A stretch of 35,228 nt of DNA from Pseudomonadota bacterium (GTDB lineage: Bacteria; Pseudomonadota; Gammaproteobacteria; Burkholderiales; Burkholderiaceae_C). The DNA lies in contig JAJXTO010000028.1 of assembly GCA_021783695.1 (NCBI GenBank), positions 1 to 35,228 on the forward strand. The letters run 5' to 3'. Made by a program: the position numbers and the translations under genes. How positions within the stretch are numbered: position 1 is the stretch's first letter; each line of letters starts with the position of its first letter. The notes beneath the pieces are model-generated. The model was not told the DNA's origin. It made no database searches and was given only the letters and a program-made list of their open reading frames with translations. Positions 1-8,163 of this stretch are shown here, piece after piece.

Positions 1-11
1 CTACCGTCGCC

Positions 12-45
12 GCGCTGCGTTGCCGGCTCGCCGGCAACGCAGCGC
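12..45. repeat. Long perfect hairpin beside the left IS end
   Basis: A 15-bp perfect inverted repeat (arms 12-26 and 31-45) encloses a 4-base loop. It lies inside the second IS21-like element, outward of that element's terminal repeats. No T-run follows on either strand, so a simple intrinsic terminator is not supported. It may be a subterminal structure of the element. The role is unknown. Confidence 0.6.
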
Positions 46-77
46 AACCCCAACACAATGATCAACGCCTGACCGCA

Positions 78-118
78 CCGCTCACGATAGTTGTCGCTGA
101 CAGCTCAAGATAGTTGAC
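78..118. mobile_element. Inward-facing end of a second IS21-like element (left)
   Basis: Read on the minus strand, this stretch holds two tandem copies of a motif close to CAACTATCTTGAGC. One starts at about 118; the inner one is at 78-100. IS21-family ends typically carry such multiple short repeats. The inner 23 bases (78-100) recur exactly, inverted, at 35128-35150. The element body extends leftward beyond the window. The end lies within the 3' end of the resident istA, so it inserted into that gene. The exact terminal base and any target duplication cannot be fixed from this window. Confidence 0.65.
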
Positions 119-1557
119 GCCGGGCAAGGGTGGTTTCCACGGATTGCGGCGTTGGCGTGGCGTTGAGCCGGGCCAGCACGTTGAGCACGTGTTCGGCGCT
201 GAGCGCGCCGGATTCGATGACCAATTCAACGGCCACCAGCACGGCGTCCAGCCCCGCCGTGGGCACGGCAGCGAGCACCTGCGCCATGACCCTGTCTCCG
301 CCCGCGTGGCGCAGCAGGCCCTGCCTCAATCGCTGCAGCGGCGCCGGCATGTCGGCAAAGGGCGCGCCGTTGCGCAGGGCCCCAGGCTTGCGCTGCACCA
401 GGTCGATGTAGTGCTGCCAGTCGTAGCCGATGTGGCCACGACAGATGAGCCGCTCATGGCTGGCGACGATGGCGTCATTGGCCACGATGCTGACCCGATC
501 CGGATACAGCCGGGTGCTGACCTTGTGGCCCGCCAGTTCACACGGCACCGAGTAGCGGTTGCGTGCCACCGTGACCAGGCAAGTGCTGCTGACGCGTGCC
601 GGGTTCTCGACATAACCGTCGAACGCAGTGGGCATGGGCATCAGCTCGGCGCGCTCTTGCTCCAGCATCTCCAGCACGCTGAATTCCCGGAATTCCGGGT
701 GACGCAACTCGCTCCACAGGGCGCGACAACGCTCGCCCAGCCAGGCGTTGAGTTCGGCAAACGATCCCCACTGGATCTTCTGCGCGTCCAGCCAGATGCG
801 CCGGCGGCTGTCCTGCACGTTCTTCTCCACCACCCCCTTCTCCCAGCCCGAGGCGGCGTTGCAAAAATCAGCGTCAAACAGGTCGTGCGCGCACATCACC
901 GCAAAGCGCGCATTGACCACGCGGCCCTTGCCCTTCTTCACCTTGTCCACGGCCGTTTTCATGCTGTCGTAGATGCCCCGGCGGGCGACACCGCCCAGCG
1001 CAGCAAAACGACCGGGTGTGCGCATCGAACAGCATTTCGTGCCCCTGTCCGGGGTAGGCCACCAGCCAGAAGGCGCGGCTCGCGCACAGCTTCATGTGCG
1101 AAACCTGCAACTTGTAGTAGATGCCGCCGACCACCAAGCCTTCATCACTCCAGTCAAACTGGAATGCCTCGCCCAACTCAAACGTCAAGGGAACAAAGGC
1201 ATGCGGCGCCTTGCCCTCGTTCACCCGCCACTCGCGGATAAAGTCGGTGACGCGGCTGTAGCAACCGGTGTAGCCGTCGGCCTTGATCTGCGCAAACAGC
1301 GCCTTGGCCGTGCGCCGGTTTTGCTTGTTGCGATGGGCATCGGCCTTGAGTGCCAGAACCAGCGCCGCATGAAACGCGCTCAGCTTGCCCGCACCGGGCG
1401 CGCGCTGGTAGGTCGGTACCGCCGCCTCATCAGGCTCTCTGAGCCACTTCCTCAACGTGTTGCGCGACAAACCTGTCTGCTTGGCAATCGCATGCAGCGA
1501 CATCTTGTCGCGCAGGTGCATTCGTCTTTTTTTTCCCAACATTTCCATGGTGATCAC
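119..1557 (-). pseudogene. istA: IS21-family transposase IstA, frameshifted and 3'-truncated
   Basis: IstA is the DDE-type transposase of IS21-family elements. The N-terminal part (1557 to about 1009) has an HTH near residues 20-40 (IAKQTGLSRNTLRKWL) and the first catalytic Asp in QFDWSDE. The reading frame shifts by one base at an A4 run (1005-1008; four T on the coding strand where three restore the frame). It resumes with AALGGVARRGIYDSMKTAV, followed by the downstream acidic residue in GVVEKNVQDSRRR. The C-terminus stops after SVETTLA, where another IS21-like end has inserted, so the usual tail is lost. No istB is visible; it would have followed on the left. The gene is almost certainly inactive. 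The frameshift could also be a homopolymer sequencing error, but the 3' truncation is independent of that. Confidence 0.85.
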
Positions 1558-1663
1558 CTTTTTCGCTCCTGCCTAAAAATAAGGCAGAGCCAGTAAAACA
1601 CCTGGGGCAATTTTGGATCGGCATGACCTCTATAAGTGGGTCAGTTTTCGGTCGGCGCCAACA
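1558..1663 (-). mobile_element. Promoter-proximal end of the resident IS21-family element
   Basis: This is the stretch upstream of istA. On the minus strand it begins TGTTGGCGCCGACCGAAAAC at 1663 and continues with CTGACCC and CAAAATTGCCCC blocks, which resemble the repeated terminal blocks of IS21/IS1326-like elements. A GGAGCGAAAAAGG stretch before the ATG at 1557 can act as ribosome binding site. I place the outer end at about 1663 from the TGTT start; this is inference. From 1664 to 1796 I see no gene. Confidence 0.55.
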
Positions 1664-1796
1664 CACACGAGCTTGGATCATCGCGGCATGGGAACGCTCT
1701 TGCTTATCTGCGGCTGGGGCGGGATTGATGCGGTAACGCTACGACACTGATCGCGACGATGGTTGAAGCCGGGACTGCGGGTTGGCAGCGGTGGGC

Positions 1797-2081
1797 TTAC
1801 ATCGATTCCGGCCATTGCTGCGCGCTATGGAGCACCCGCAGGATGCGCAGGTCTTCTCCCAGCATGCGATAAGCCACGAGGTAAGGCGTGTGACTGACGA
1901 CCAGTTCCCGCGTACCCGGGGTCCTTCCGGGCCGCCCGATTTCCGGAAAGACCGCGAGTTGTTCGGTTTGCTCACGAATCCGCTCATCGACATCCACAGC
2001 CGCCAAGGGGTTGTCCTGGACGATGTGGTCGAAAATGAGCTCCCGATCCTCGACCGCAGAGGGCGACCACTCCAGCCGCAT
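1797..2081 (-). CDS. RelE/ParE-family toxin of a type II TA pair
   Basis: A 94-residue protein starting MRLEWSPSAVEDR. It has the RelE/ParE-superfamily layout: an N-terminal beta strand with WSPSA, a helical hairpin (DHIVQDNPLAAVDVDERI), the GRPGRTPGTRELVV turn and a C-terminal RILRVLHSAQQWP strand. Members of the superfamily are either ribosome-dependent mRNA endonucleases (RelE) or gyrase poisons (ParE). The DHI and NPLAA features lean toward ParE-like, but the target cannot be settled from sequence. I chose the ATG at 2081, two bases after the antitoxin stop. A TTG at 2087 would give an overlapping start with two more residues. It is the second gene of a two-gene unit, as is usual for RelBE/ParDE modules. 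Confidence 0.8.
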   Translation of the reverse strand: MRLEWSPSAVEDRELIFDHIVQDNPLAAVDVDERIREQTEQLAVFPEIGRPGRTPGTRELVVSHTPYLVAYRMLGEDLRILRVLHSAQQWPESM

Positions 2082-2083
2082 CC

Positions 2084-2386
2084 TCAACTGCGTCCAGCCT
2101 TGCGCAGGGCCTCGGCGCGGCGCTGGGCAAAGTGCGCCTCAACCTGATCGTGAGGCATGGCTGGGCGCGGGTCGTCCAGTGCCTCCTGCACCTTGGCCCG
2201 AAACCAGGCATCGTGGGCGGCGGTATCCACTGTCAATCCCGCCGGCAAAGCCCCTTCGTTGGCAACGCGGGTGAGCAGAATACGCACAGCATCCGACACC
2301 GTGAGCCCCATGTTGTTGAGCACGGCTGTCGCGCGCTGTTTCACGTCCTCATCAATGCGCGCTTGAATCAGGGCATTCGCAGACAT
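2084..2386 (-). CDS. RelB/DinJ-family antitoxin
   Basis: A 100-residue protein. The N-terminus (NALIQARIDEDVKQRATAVLNNMGLTVSDAVRILL, residues 4-38) is the ribbon-helix-helix DNA-binding domain characteristic of RelB/DinJ antitoxins. The charged C-terminal half (KVQEALDDPRP to RRAEALRKAG) is the expected toxin-wrapping region. It normally neutralises the partner toxin and autorepresses the operon. It is followed two bases later by the toxin. A strong Shine-Dalgarno AAGGAG (complement of 2393-2398) precedes the ATG. Its position inside a tRNA-linked island suggests an addiction or stabilisation role there (inference). Confidence 0.85.
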   Translation of the reverse strand: MSANALIQARIDEDVKQRATAVLNNMGLTVSDAVRILLTRVANEGALPAGLTVDTAAHDAWFRAKVQEALDDPRPAMPHDQVEAHFAQRRAEALRKAGRS

Positions 2387-2392
2387 GCTGTT

Positions 2393-2438
2393 CTCCTTGA
2401 ACGGAATCAGATTGGCGATGATTGTATTTCATCTGAAT
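2393..2438 (-). promoter_or_regulatory. TA operon promoter/operator with inverted repeat
   Basis: Inverted arms 2405-2412 (aatcagat) and 2431-2438 (atctgaat) match at 7 of 8 positions and flank an 18-base centre. The centre contains a TACAAT -10-like box on the minus strand (complement of 2421-2426). This arrangement, an RHH operator over the core promoter, is typical of RelB-type autorepression. The -35 box is poor. From 2439 to 2497 nothing else is visible. Confidence 0.45.
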
Positions 2439-2497
2439 GACGGATGCCCTCGTGCAGGGTCAAGCTGGCTTCGCCGCTGACACCGTGATCGTCATGC

Positions 2498-3604
2498 TCA
2501 TGCGACATAGACGCCTCCAAGCTCCAGGCCAAGCCAACCAGAGTCCATCAAGGAAGTCAGCTGCCGCTGAAAAATGTCCGGTGTCGTGCGTGCGGTCGGT
2601 TTTGCTGCGCGCACAGATGTCGCCCATGCCTCGCGCAGGGCATCGCGATCCATAAGCGGCCACTCTTGGTTGGGCGCCGCCCGCCGACCCGTGGCTCCGG
2701 GTGCCATCGTCTTGGCGACACTCAGCAGGTGTCCCGCCGCAGTGCCTGGCGCTCTTTTCTTCGCACCGCCCTCCACGACGTCGCCGTGGAATGCCTCGAC
2801 CATCTCAATGACCGCCGAATCCCTCACGGGCACGAGGCGGAACGATGCCTGACATGCCGACCAGTCCCTAGCCTTGCCGCCGCTGCGGCGGTCCGTCGAA
2901 ACGACAGTTTCTCCGCCCGGCCCTGGCCGAAGCGCCAGCACGAAATCGAGACCCGCTGGAAGTGCGACGCTCCCCAGGATTCCACGCGACACATCCTTCC
3001 CGTTGTGCGCAATGCCAACGACGGCCCGCTTATCTGTTTCCGCGAGAATTCGGGCGCCGCGGACCCAGCCCTTAGCTGCGTCCATCCCACCGAGAGCCCC
3101 GCTCACGTCCGCCATCGTCACCGTCACGCTATCGACGATGACAAGCCTGACCATCTCCCCGGTGTGATCCTGTAAATCCCGGATTCGAGTGAGCAGGCTC
3201 TGCGCGGCGTCCGCAAGCAGAATAGGTTCGCACAGAAAATGCAGACGTTGACTGCTCAAAATTCCAGGGTGCCTGGCTTCCAGGGCCAGCAACCTGGGAA
3301 CGAGACTGCTCGGCGGCGAGTCGGATTCGATGATCACAACCAGGCCTTGCATGCAGGTGGCGCCAAGCCACTTCAGCCCGAGCGCAACTGCGCCCGCCAG
3401 ATCAAGCGCCGCGAATGTCTTTCCAGTTCCGTATTCGCCGACGATGGCACCGACATGGCCCAGTGCCATCAGGCCCTCGACAAGCGGGACCGGCGGGCGC
3501 AGCGATAGCAGCGCATGGGCTGGGATGAGAGCACCGACTTGGATTTGTGATGGATCATCCACAACGCGCAGGGTCGGTGCACGACCTTGAACGGGCGCGC
3601 TCAT
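2498..3604 (-). CDS. RepA-like AAA family ATPase (AAA_25 type)
   Basis: A 368-residue RecA-fold ATPase. Walker A is GEYGTGKT at about 56-63 and Walker B is LVIVDS at about 153-158. A conserved ARILAETDKRAVVGIAHNGK block follows, where plasmid RepA-type helicases carry their sensor region. This family (RSF1010 RepA-like/AAA_25) includes replicative helicases of plasmids and ATPases of integrated elements. The C-terminal about 70 residues (MDRDALREAW onward) look like a small winged-helix region. The gene overlaps the upstream small gene by 4 bases (ATGA), so the two are translationally coupled. No replication origin, primase or initiator is seen nearby, so its present function is unclear. It is probably an island cargo or mobilisation/replication module. 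Confidence 0.7.
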   Translation of the reverse strand: MSAPVQGRAPTLRVVDDPSQIQVGALIPAHALLSLRPPVPLVEGLMALGHVGAIVGEYGTGKTFAALDLAGAVALGLKWLGATCMQGLVVIIESDSPPSSLVPRLLALEARHPGILSSQRLHFLCEPILLADAAQSLLTRIRDLQDHTGEMVRLVIVDSVTVTMADVSGALGGMDAAKGWVRGARILAETDKRAVVGIAHNGKDVSRGILGSVALPAGLDFVLALRPGPGGETVVSTDRRSGGKARDWSACQASFRLVPVRDSAVIEMVEAFHGDVVEGGAKKRAPGTAAGHLLSVAKTMAPGATGRRAAPNQEWPLMDRDALREAWATSVRAAKPTARTTPDIFQRQLTSLMDSGWLGLELGGVYVA

Positions 3605-3945
3605 GCTGCCGCTCCACGTTGTTGGCTGTGGGCCTTGCGCGGGCGACCGCGCCCACGTTTGACGCTCAAAGTTGCTGTGCCGGGTCTGGCGTCAGTGTCG
3701 GTAGTCGCGGCGCTATCGCACAGCCAGCGTGCTATTGCTGGGGCGGACCATTGCCGTTCCTTGCCCTGCAACATCAACGGAGGCGGGAAAAGCTCGATCC
3801 CTTTCGCGCGGGCACGACACTCCCTGACCCGAAGGGTCTGTGGGTCTTCGCCCAGAATCTGGGCGAACGCGGAGAAAGAAATGACCAGCCCGACCTTCTC
3901 GATGAGGTCAGCCAGTATGAGTTGAAACGCTTCAATGCTCTGCAT
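3601..3945 (-). CDS. Small putative DNA-binding protein with AT-hook-like tail
   Basis: A 114-residue protein with no confident family assignment. Residues about 20-75 (ISFSAFAQILGEDPQTLRV, then WSAPAIARWL) resemble a short helix-turn-helix of the kind found in accessory genes of integrative elements. The C-terminus carries KRGRGRPRK (96-104), an AT-hook-like minor-groove-binding motif. The gene is coupled to the downstream ATPase by an ATGA overlap, so the two products probably act together (inference). A perfect 6-bp palindrome covers its ribosome binding site. A regulator or an ATPase-loading partner are both possible. Confidence 0.5.
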   Translation of the reverse strand: MQSIEAFQLILADLIEKVGLVISFSAFAQILGEDPQTLRVRECRARAKGIELFPPPLMLQGKERQWSAPAIARWLCDSAATTDTDARPGTATLSVKRGRGRPRKAHSQQRGAAA

Positions 3946-3948
3946 GTT

Positions 3949-3964
3949 GGTCTCTCACGAGACC
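3949..3964. promoter_or_regulatory. Palindrome overlapping the ribosome binding site
   Basis: GGTCTC and GAGACC arms (3949-3954 and 3959-3964) with a 4-base spacer lie 4-19 bases upstream of the ATG at 3945. On the transcript the downstream arm includes the GAGAG that would serve as Shine-Dalgarno. The site could therefore fold and hide the start, or act as an operator for the small protein. This is inference from position only. Confidence 0.35.
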
Positions 3965-4243
3965 ACTTGGCGCAGCTCAACCGATGGTTGCAGGGGCCAT
4001 CAGTAGCTAAATTCTCTATCGAATTTCACCAAGTTGCAAGGTCAGACGCACGTTGCAGTCGCCATTGCACGGCAGTTGGCATCTCTCATTGGCAGAAGAC
4101 CGCTTGGCGCGCTCTTTTTCCCCCTCGGGGGTGCACTCGCCCCTACGTTTTGCAAATTGAGACGACTACGCAGCGTGCAATTCCTCGCGGATATCCCGGC
4201 TCAGAGCGTCGAGCATCACTGGCTGCACACGCAGATTTGCGAT

Positions 4244-4341
4244 CCGGGGACACTCCGGGGACAGCGGCGCAGGTAAGACCAGGTAATGACGCGGCAATGC
4301 GGAGTAATTTGGGGACAATTTTGGGTACAACGCGGGTACGA
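4244..4341. repeat. Helically phased short repeats, candidate integrase arm sites
   Basis: Five related decamers of the form nnGGGKACAn start at 4244, 4255, 4309, 4321 and 4332, so their spacing is 11 bp in the first group and 12 then 11 bp in the second. They lie 83 bases beyond the 3' end of tRNA-Ser, on the island side. Direct repeats spaced by about one helical turn next to a tRNA 3' end are typical of arm-type binding sites of tyrosine recombinases. No integrase gene remains in the window. From 3965 to 4243 I see no gene. Confidence 0.45.
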
Positions 4342-4357
4342 ATCAGGCAAAAACTCG

Positions 4358-4393
4358 GGCAAAACAATCCCGACATCTGGAGTCGGGATTGTT
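4358..4393 (-). terminator. Intrinsic terminator after tRNA-Ser
   Basis: A 12-bp perfect stem (4363-4374 with 4382-4393) and 7-base loop. On the minus strand it is followed by TTTTGCCCGAGTTTTTG. It lies 31 bases downstream of the tRNA-Ser 3' end and fits as that gene's terminator. Confidence 0.7.
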
Positions 4394-4423
4394 GTTTAAG
4401 TGACTGTTTAATATGCTACTTTT

Positions 4424-4511
4424 TGGCGGAAGCGGTGAGATTCGAACTCACGAACGGTTGCCCGTTGCCGGTTTTCAAGACCGGTGCAATCGACCACTCT
4501 GCCACGCTTCC
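4424..4511 (-). tRNA. tRNA-Ser (anticodon UGA)
   Basis: A class II tRNA of 88 nt including the encoded CCA. The acceptor GGAAGCG pairs with CGCTTCC. The anticodon loop CTTGAAA gives UGA, which reads UCA/UCG-type codons. A long variable arm follows, then the T-arm GTTCGAATC. Its 3' end borders the island remnant with phased repeats, so it is the likely attachment site. It is intact, as expected if the element's attL rebuilt the gene end. The hairpin at 4363-4393 terminates it. Confidence 0.95.
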
Positions 4512-4565
4512 AACACAAGGTCCGGCATGCGGGCCTAACGCGTATTCTATGCGCGCGTCACTGTG

Positions 4566-5834
4566 TCATTCCGGCAGGAAACTCTCCAGCACGTTGTTGA
4601 GCATGTCGAATCCGATCGGGGTTGTCTGCAGCACGGACGGGTCGCGGATCAGCAGGCCCTTGTCCTGTGTGGTTTGCAGCGATTTGGCAATTGCAGAGGG
4701 TGGAAGCCCGGTGCGTTCCGGAAAGAGCGCAGCCGCGACGCCCTCGCGCAAGCGCAGGGCATTGAGCATGAACTCGAAGGGCAGATCGCGCCGCGCGACG
4801 TCGCTTTCGGTTTCAACCGCGGCGCCTTGCATGGCCTGTTCCAGATAGCGCTGAGGATGGCGCCAGCGGGTTTGTCGCACGATGCGGTGGGCAAAGCTGA
4901 TCTTGGAATGCGCCCCGGCACCGATGCCGAGATAGTCGCCGAACTGCCAGTAGTTCAGATTGTGGCGGCAGCGGTGGCCGGAGGCGGCATAGGCCGAGAC
5001 TTCATAGCGCTGCAGTCCTGCGGCCTGCGCCCGGCTGGCGGCGGCGAGCTGCATGTCTGCAGCCAGATCCTCGTCGGGCAATGGGGGCGGTTGCCTGGCA
5101 AACAAGGTGTTGGGTTCGAGGGTGAGCTGATAGAGCGAAAGATGCGGAGGTTGATGCGCCAGCGCGGCGCGCAGGTCGGCCTCACAGGCAGCCATGTCCT
5201 GCTGCGGCAGGGCGAACATGAGGTCGAGATTAAAGGATGGGAAGTGCCGGGCCGCTTCGTCCACTGCGTTGTGCGCCTGCTGCGCGTCATGTACCCGGCC
5301 CAGAGCCTTCAGGCGGACATCGTCGAAGCTCTGCACACCGATTGACAGGCGATTGACACCGGCCTGTGCGAACGCGGCAAACCGGTCCCGCTCAAAGGTT
5401 CCGGGGTTGGCTTCCAGGGTGATTTCGGCATCGGGCACGAGTTGCAGGCGTGCCCGGACATCCGCCAGCAGTTGATCAATGGCGTCGGGGGAGAACAGGC
5501 TGGGCGTGCCGCCGCCGATGAACACGGAGATGACGCGCCGCCCCCAGATCAGTGGCAAGGCGGCGTCAAGGTCGGCGCGCAGCGCGGCGAGATAAGCCTG
5601 CTCGGGAATCTGTCCACCGGCCCGCCATTCGTGCGAATTGAAATCGCAATAGGGACATTTTTTGAGGCACCAGGGCATGTGCACATACAAGCTCAGCGGC
5701 GGCAGGACATTGAGCTGCAGGGTGCCGACGCGCATGTAATGCGGCAGGCTCTGCGCAGAATGCCGAAGCACCGCGTCGTCGGCTGGATCTTCAGGCGGGC
5801 CGAGCGGCGTGATGGGAATGCGCTTGGATGTCAC
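4566..5834 (-). CDS. hemW: Heme chaperone HemW (radical SAM, HemN-like)
   Basis: HemW binds heme and a 4Fe-4S cluster and delivers heme to acceptor proteins. It was formerly annotated as an oxygen-independent coproporphyrinogen oxidase. The radical-SAM motif CxxxCxxC is in WCLKKCPYCDF (about Cys56, Cys60, Cys63), followed by the SAM-binding GGGTPS. The HemN C-terminal domain is present up to FLPE. Length is 422 residues with the GTG start at 5834. That start is chosen because it is the first after the rdgB stop; an ATG at 5735 would also keep the catalytic core. The extra Cys typical of true HemN (CxxxCxxCxC) is replaced by Phe, as usual in HemW. It follows rdgB by 28 bases, in the common betaproteobacterial order rph-rdgB-hemW. 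Confidence 0.9.
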   Translation of the reverse strand: MTSKRIPITPLGPPEDPADDAVLRHSAQSLPHYMRVGTLQLNVLPPLSLYVHMPWCLKKCPYCDFNSHEWRAGGQIPEQAYLAALRADLDAALPLIWGRRVISVFIGGGTPSLFSPDAIDQLLADVRARLQLVPDAEITLEANPGTFERDRFAAFAQAGVNRLSIGVQSFDDVRLKALGRVHDAQQAHNAVDEAARHFPSFNLDLMFALPQQDMAACEADLRAALAHQPPHLSLYQLTLEPNTLFARQPPPLPDEDLAADMQLAAASRAQAAGLQRYEVSAYAASGHRCRHNLNYWQFGDYLGIGAGAHSKISFAHRIVRQTRWRHPQRYLEQAMQGAAVETESDVARRDLPFEFMLNALRLREGVAAALFPERTGLPPSAIAKSLQTTQDKGLLIRDPSVLQTTPIGFDMLNNVLESFLPE

Positions 5835-5862
5835 GACGCGAAAGCAGACAGTTGGCGGAAGG

Positions 5863-6492
5863 TCAGGCCGATACGTCCCGGCCCCAAGCGCTTTGCAGCA
5901 ATGGCAACAGCGCACGCATGGCCAGTCCGCGATGGCTGATGCGGTTTTTCTCCTGCGCGTCGCACTGGGCGAGTGTGCGGCCATCGGGCAGAACGAACAG
6001 GGGGTCGTAGCCAAAACCACCCTGCCCCAGCGCCACCTCGCCGATCTGTCCGTTCAGTTCGCCCTGCGCGATCAGGGGTTCGGGGTCGGCCGCATGCCGC
6101 AGCGCCACGATCACGCAGACAAAGCGCGCGGCCCGGCCGGACGCATCGCTGAGTTGCTGGAGCAACAAACTGTTGTTGGCCGCGTCCTGCTGCGCGCGCG
6201 ACACGTCATTCAGTGGCGCGAACCGAGCAGAGCGCACGCCCGGGAGTCCGCCCAGGGCATCGACGCACAGGCCGGAATCGTCAGCCAATGCGGGCAAACC
6301 GGTATGAAAGCAGGCGTGCCGTGCCTTGGCCAGCGCGTTCTCGATAAAGGTGGGGTGCGGCTCGTCAGCCTCTGCGAGATGAAACGCACCTTGCGCGCGC
6401 ACATGCCACCCCAATGGAGACAGCAGGTCGGCCAACTCGGTCAGCTTGCCCGGATTGCCCGAAGCCAGAACGATCTGCCCGGCGCCCCGCAT
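5863..6492 (-). CDS. rdgB: dITP/XTP pyrophosphatase RdgB (HAM1 family)
   Basis: Hydrolyses non-canonical purine nucleoside triphosphates (dITP, ITP, XTP) to monophosphates, cleansing the nucleotide pool. The 209-residue protein starts MRGAGQIVLASGNPGK. The SGNPGK substrate-binding motif is at residues 11-16, ENALAKAR follows at about 50, ALADDSGLCVDAL at about 70 (metal/catalytic Asp), and the C-terminal part has GYDPLF and SHRGLA. I chose the ATG at 6492 because it lies 2 bases after the rph stop and matches family length; the longer open frame upstream is a shadow of rph. Co-transcription with rph and hemW is likely. Confidence 0.93.
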   Translation of the reverse strand: MRGAGQIVLASGNPGKLTELADLLSPLGWHVRAQGAFHLAEADEPHPTFIENALAKARHACFHTGLPALADDSGLCVDALGGLPGVRSARFAPLNDVSRAQQDAANNSLLLQQLSDASGRAARFVCVIVALRHAADPEPLIAQGELNGQIGEVALGQGGFGYDPLFVLPDGRTLAQCDAQEKNRISHRGLAMRALLPLLQSAWGRDVSA

Positions 6493-6494
6493 GT

Positions 6495-7229
6495 TCACAG
6501 CCCGAGCGCTGCGCGCTGCAGGGCCACCAGCTCGGCAATGCCCTGCTGCGCCAGATCCACCAGCCCATCGAGCTGTGGCCGGGAAAACGGCGTGCCTTCT
6601 GCCGTTCCCTGCACTTCGATGAGCGCGCCGCTGGCGGTGCCGACCACATTCATATCGGTGTCGCACTGGCTGTCCTCGGCGTAATCGAGGTCGAGACGGT
6701 ATTCGTCTGCAATCAACCCCACAGACACCGCGGCCACCAGTTGCCGCATTGGATGCTGCGTCACACGCCCCGCGTCGATCAACCATTGGCAGGCGTCCCA
6801 GGCGGCCACTGCCGCGCCGGTAATCGCGGCAGTGCGCGTGCCGCCGTCGGCCTGCAGCACGTCGCAGTCCAGGGTGATCTGCCGCTCACCCAATGCGGAA
6901 AAATCGAATACCGCGCGCAGGGAACGTCCGATGAGTCGCTGGATTTCCTCGGTGCGGCCCTGCTGCTTGCCACGCTTGGCTTCGCGCTCGCCACGGGTAT
7001 GCGTGGCACGCGGCAGCATGCCGTATTCCGCCGTCACCCAACCCTGTCCCGAGCCACGCTTGTGGGGCGGCACGCGCTCTTCGACAGAGGCGGTGCACAG
7101 CACGCGGGTCTGGCCAAAGGCCACGAGCACCGAGCCCTCTGCATGGCGGGTGAAATGGCGGTCAATGGTGACAGCGCGCAGGGCATGCGGCCCGCGCCCT
7201 TCACGCACAGGAAGGGTGTTTTGCATCAT
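6495..7229 (-). CDS. rph: Ribonuclease PH
   Basis: A phosphorolytic 3'-5' exoribonuclease that trims tRNA 3' ends. The 244-residue protein ([14 protein letters not shown]...) has the RNase PH landmarks: the basic [15 protein letters not shown] segment, the [19 protein letters not shown] phosphate/active-site block, and the [17 protein letters not shown] region with catalytic Asp residues. Either of two adjacent ATGs (7229 or 7226) could be used. It begins 10 bases after the upstream phosphatase gene stop and is followed 2 bases later by rdgB. Confidence 0.93.
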   Translation of the reverse strand: MMQNTLPVREGRGPHALRAVTIDRHFTRHAEGSVLVAFGQTRVLCTASVEERVPPHKRGSGQGWVTAEYGMLPRATHTRGEREAKRGKQQGRTEEIQRLIGRSLRAVFDFSALGERQITLDCDVLQADGGTRTAAITGAAVAAWDACQWLIDAGRVTQHPMRQLVAAVSVGLIADEYRLDLDYAEDSQCDTDMNVVGTASGALIEVQGTAEGTPFSRPQLDGLVDLAQQGIAELVALQRAALGL

Positions 7230-7239
7230 GTTGTCCGCG

Positions 7240-8163
7240 TTATTTGCGCCCCGCGCCCTGGCGGATGGCGGCATTGATTTCGGCGATCGAGCGCTCGATG
7301 GCAGCGTCGTCCATTTCTTCGACCTGCAAGTCACCCAAATCGCTCTGGATGGTGGATTTGAATCCGCCTTTTTGCATGCTTTCCGTCTCGATGCGCAGCG
7401 AGGTTTCCAGCTCCTCTGGATCAGCCTCCCATTCCACACCCAACGCGGTGACGTTGTCCGAATCTGCCCCGCCCTGGCGCAAGGCCATTTCCACCACTTC
7501 GGGCACCGCATCGGAAAGCACCTGCTGGCCGAACTGCCGCACCAGCACCGATTCAGGAATCTGCCCCCAGAGGCCATCTGAACATAACAGCACGATGTCG
7601 CCCCGCCGCATGGCCTGCGGCAGACCGACCTCGATCATGGGCAACTGGGTAGAGCCCAGGCAGGTGAACAGCATATTGCGTGTCGGCCCATCCGGCTGCA
7701 GCAACGCAAGGCCATGCAGCTGATCTTTCTTGTGCTGCTGCTCCACATGCGAGTGGTCGCGGGTGCGGGTCAGCATGGCGCCATTGCGCATGAAATACAG
7801 CCGCGAGTCCCCAACGTGCGCCCAATGCGCGGCGCCATTCTGCAGTACGCAGACAACCACGGTGGTGCGCGGCGAATCGGTCAGTTTCTGTTCCTGAGCG
7901 TAGCGCTGAATCTGCTCATGCGCGCGAAAGATGGAGCGCCGCAAAAATTCCTGCGGGTCCCGCAGGGTCGGGCGCGCCTCCTGCTGAAAAATATTAGCAA
8001 TCGTCTGCAGAGCGAGGCGCGCCGCCACATCGCCGCGCGGGTGGCCTCCCAGGCCGTCGGCCAAGGCGAACAAGGCACTTTCGCGCGTATAGCAATAGCC
8101 CATGCGGTCTTGATTGCTCGCACGCGCCCCGCGGCGGCTGACTTGGTAAACAGAAAACTTCAA
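7240..8163 (-). CDS. PP2C-family Ser/Thr protein phosphatase
   Basis: A 307-residue soluble PPM/PP2C phosphatase. Metal-binding motifs are visible: SNQDRMGYC near the N-terminus, [36 protein letters not shown], and [12 protein letters not shown]. The C-terminal about 60 residues ([17 protein letters not shown] to RQGAGRK) form a charged, non-catalytic tail. The start is TTG at 8163, because [12 protein letters not shown] fits the family N-terminus and the TTG overlaps the kinase stop as TTGA. Such coupling implies the phosphatase is made with the adjacent kinase and reverses its phosphorylations (inference). There is no signal peptide or membrane segment. Confidence 0.92.
   Translation of the reverse strand: MKFSVYQVSRRGARASNQDRMGYCYTRESALFALADGLGGHPRGDVAARLALQTIANIFQQEARPTLRDPQEFLRRSIFRAHEQIQRYAQEQKLTDSPRTTVVVCVLQNGAAHWAHVGDSRLYFMRNGAMLTRTRDHSHVEQQHKKDQLHGLALLQPDGPTRNMLFTCLGSTQLPMIEVGLPQAMRRGDIVLLCSDGLWGQIPESVLVRQFGQQVLSDAVPEVVEMALRQGGADSDNVTALGVEWEADPEELETSLRIETESMQKGGFKSTIQSDLGDLQVEEMDDAAIERSIAEINAAIRQGAGRK

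Noticed and set aside
114-1241. Long plus-strand open frame (375 codons) opposite istA
   Set aside because: Antisense shadow of the transposase in GC-rich DNA; no recognisable domain and strongly biased composition.
3547-4848. 433-codon plus-strand frame crossing the ATPase start, tRNA-Ser and the hemW end
   Set aside because: It would run through a tRNA gene and antisense to hemW; no domain seen.
6495-7577. N-terminal extension of ribonuclease PH by about 116 residues
   Set aside because: The extension is out-of-frame reading of the PP2C gene; family length and start context support 7229.
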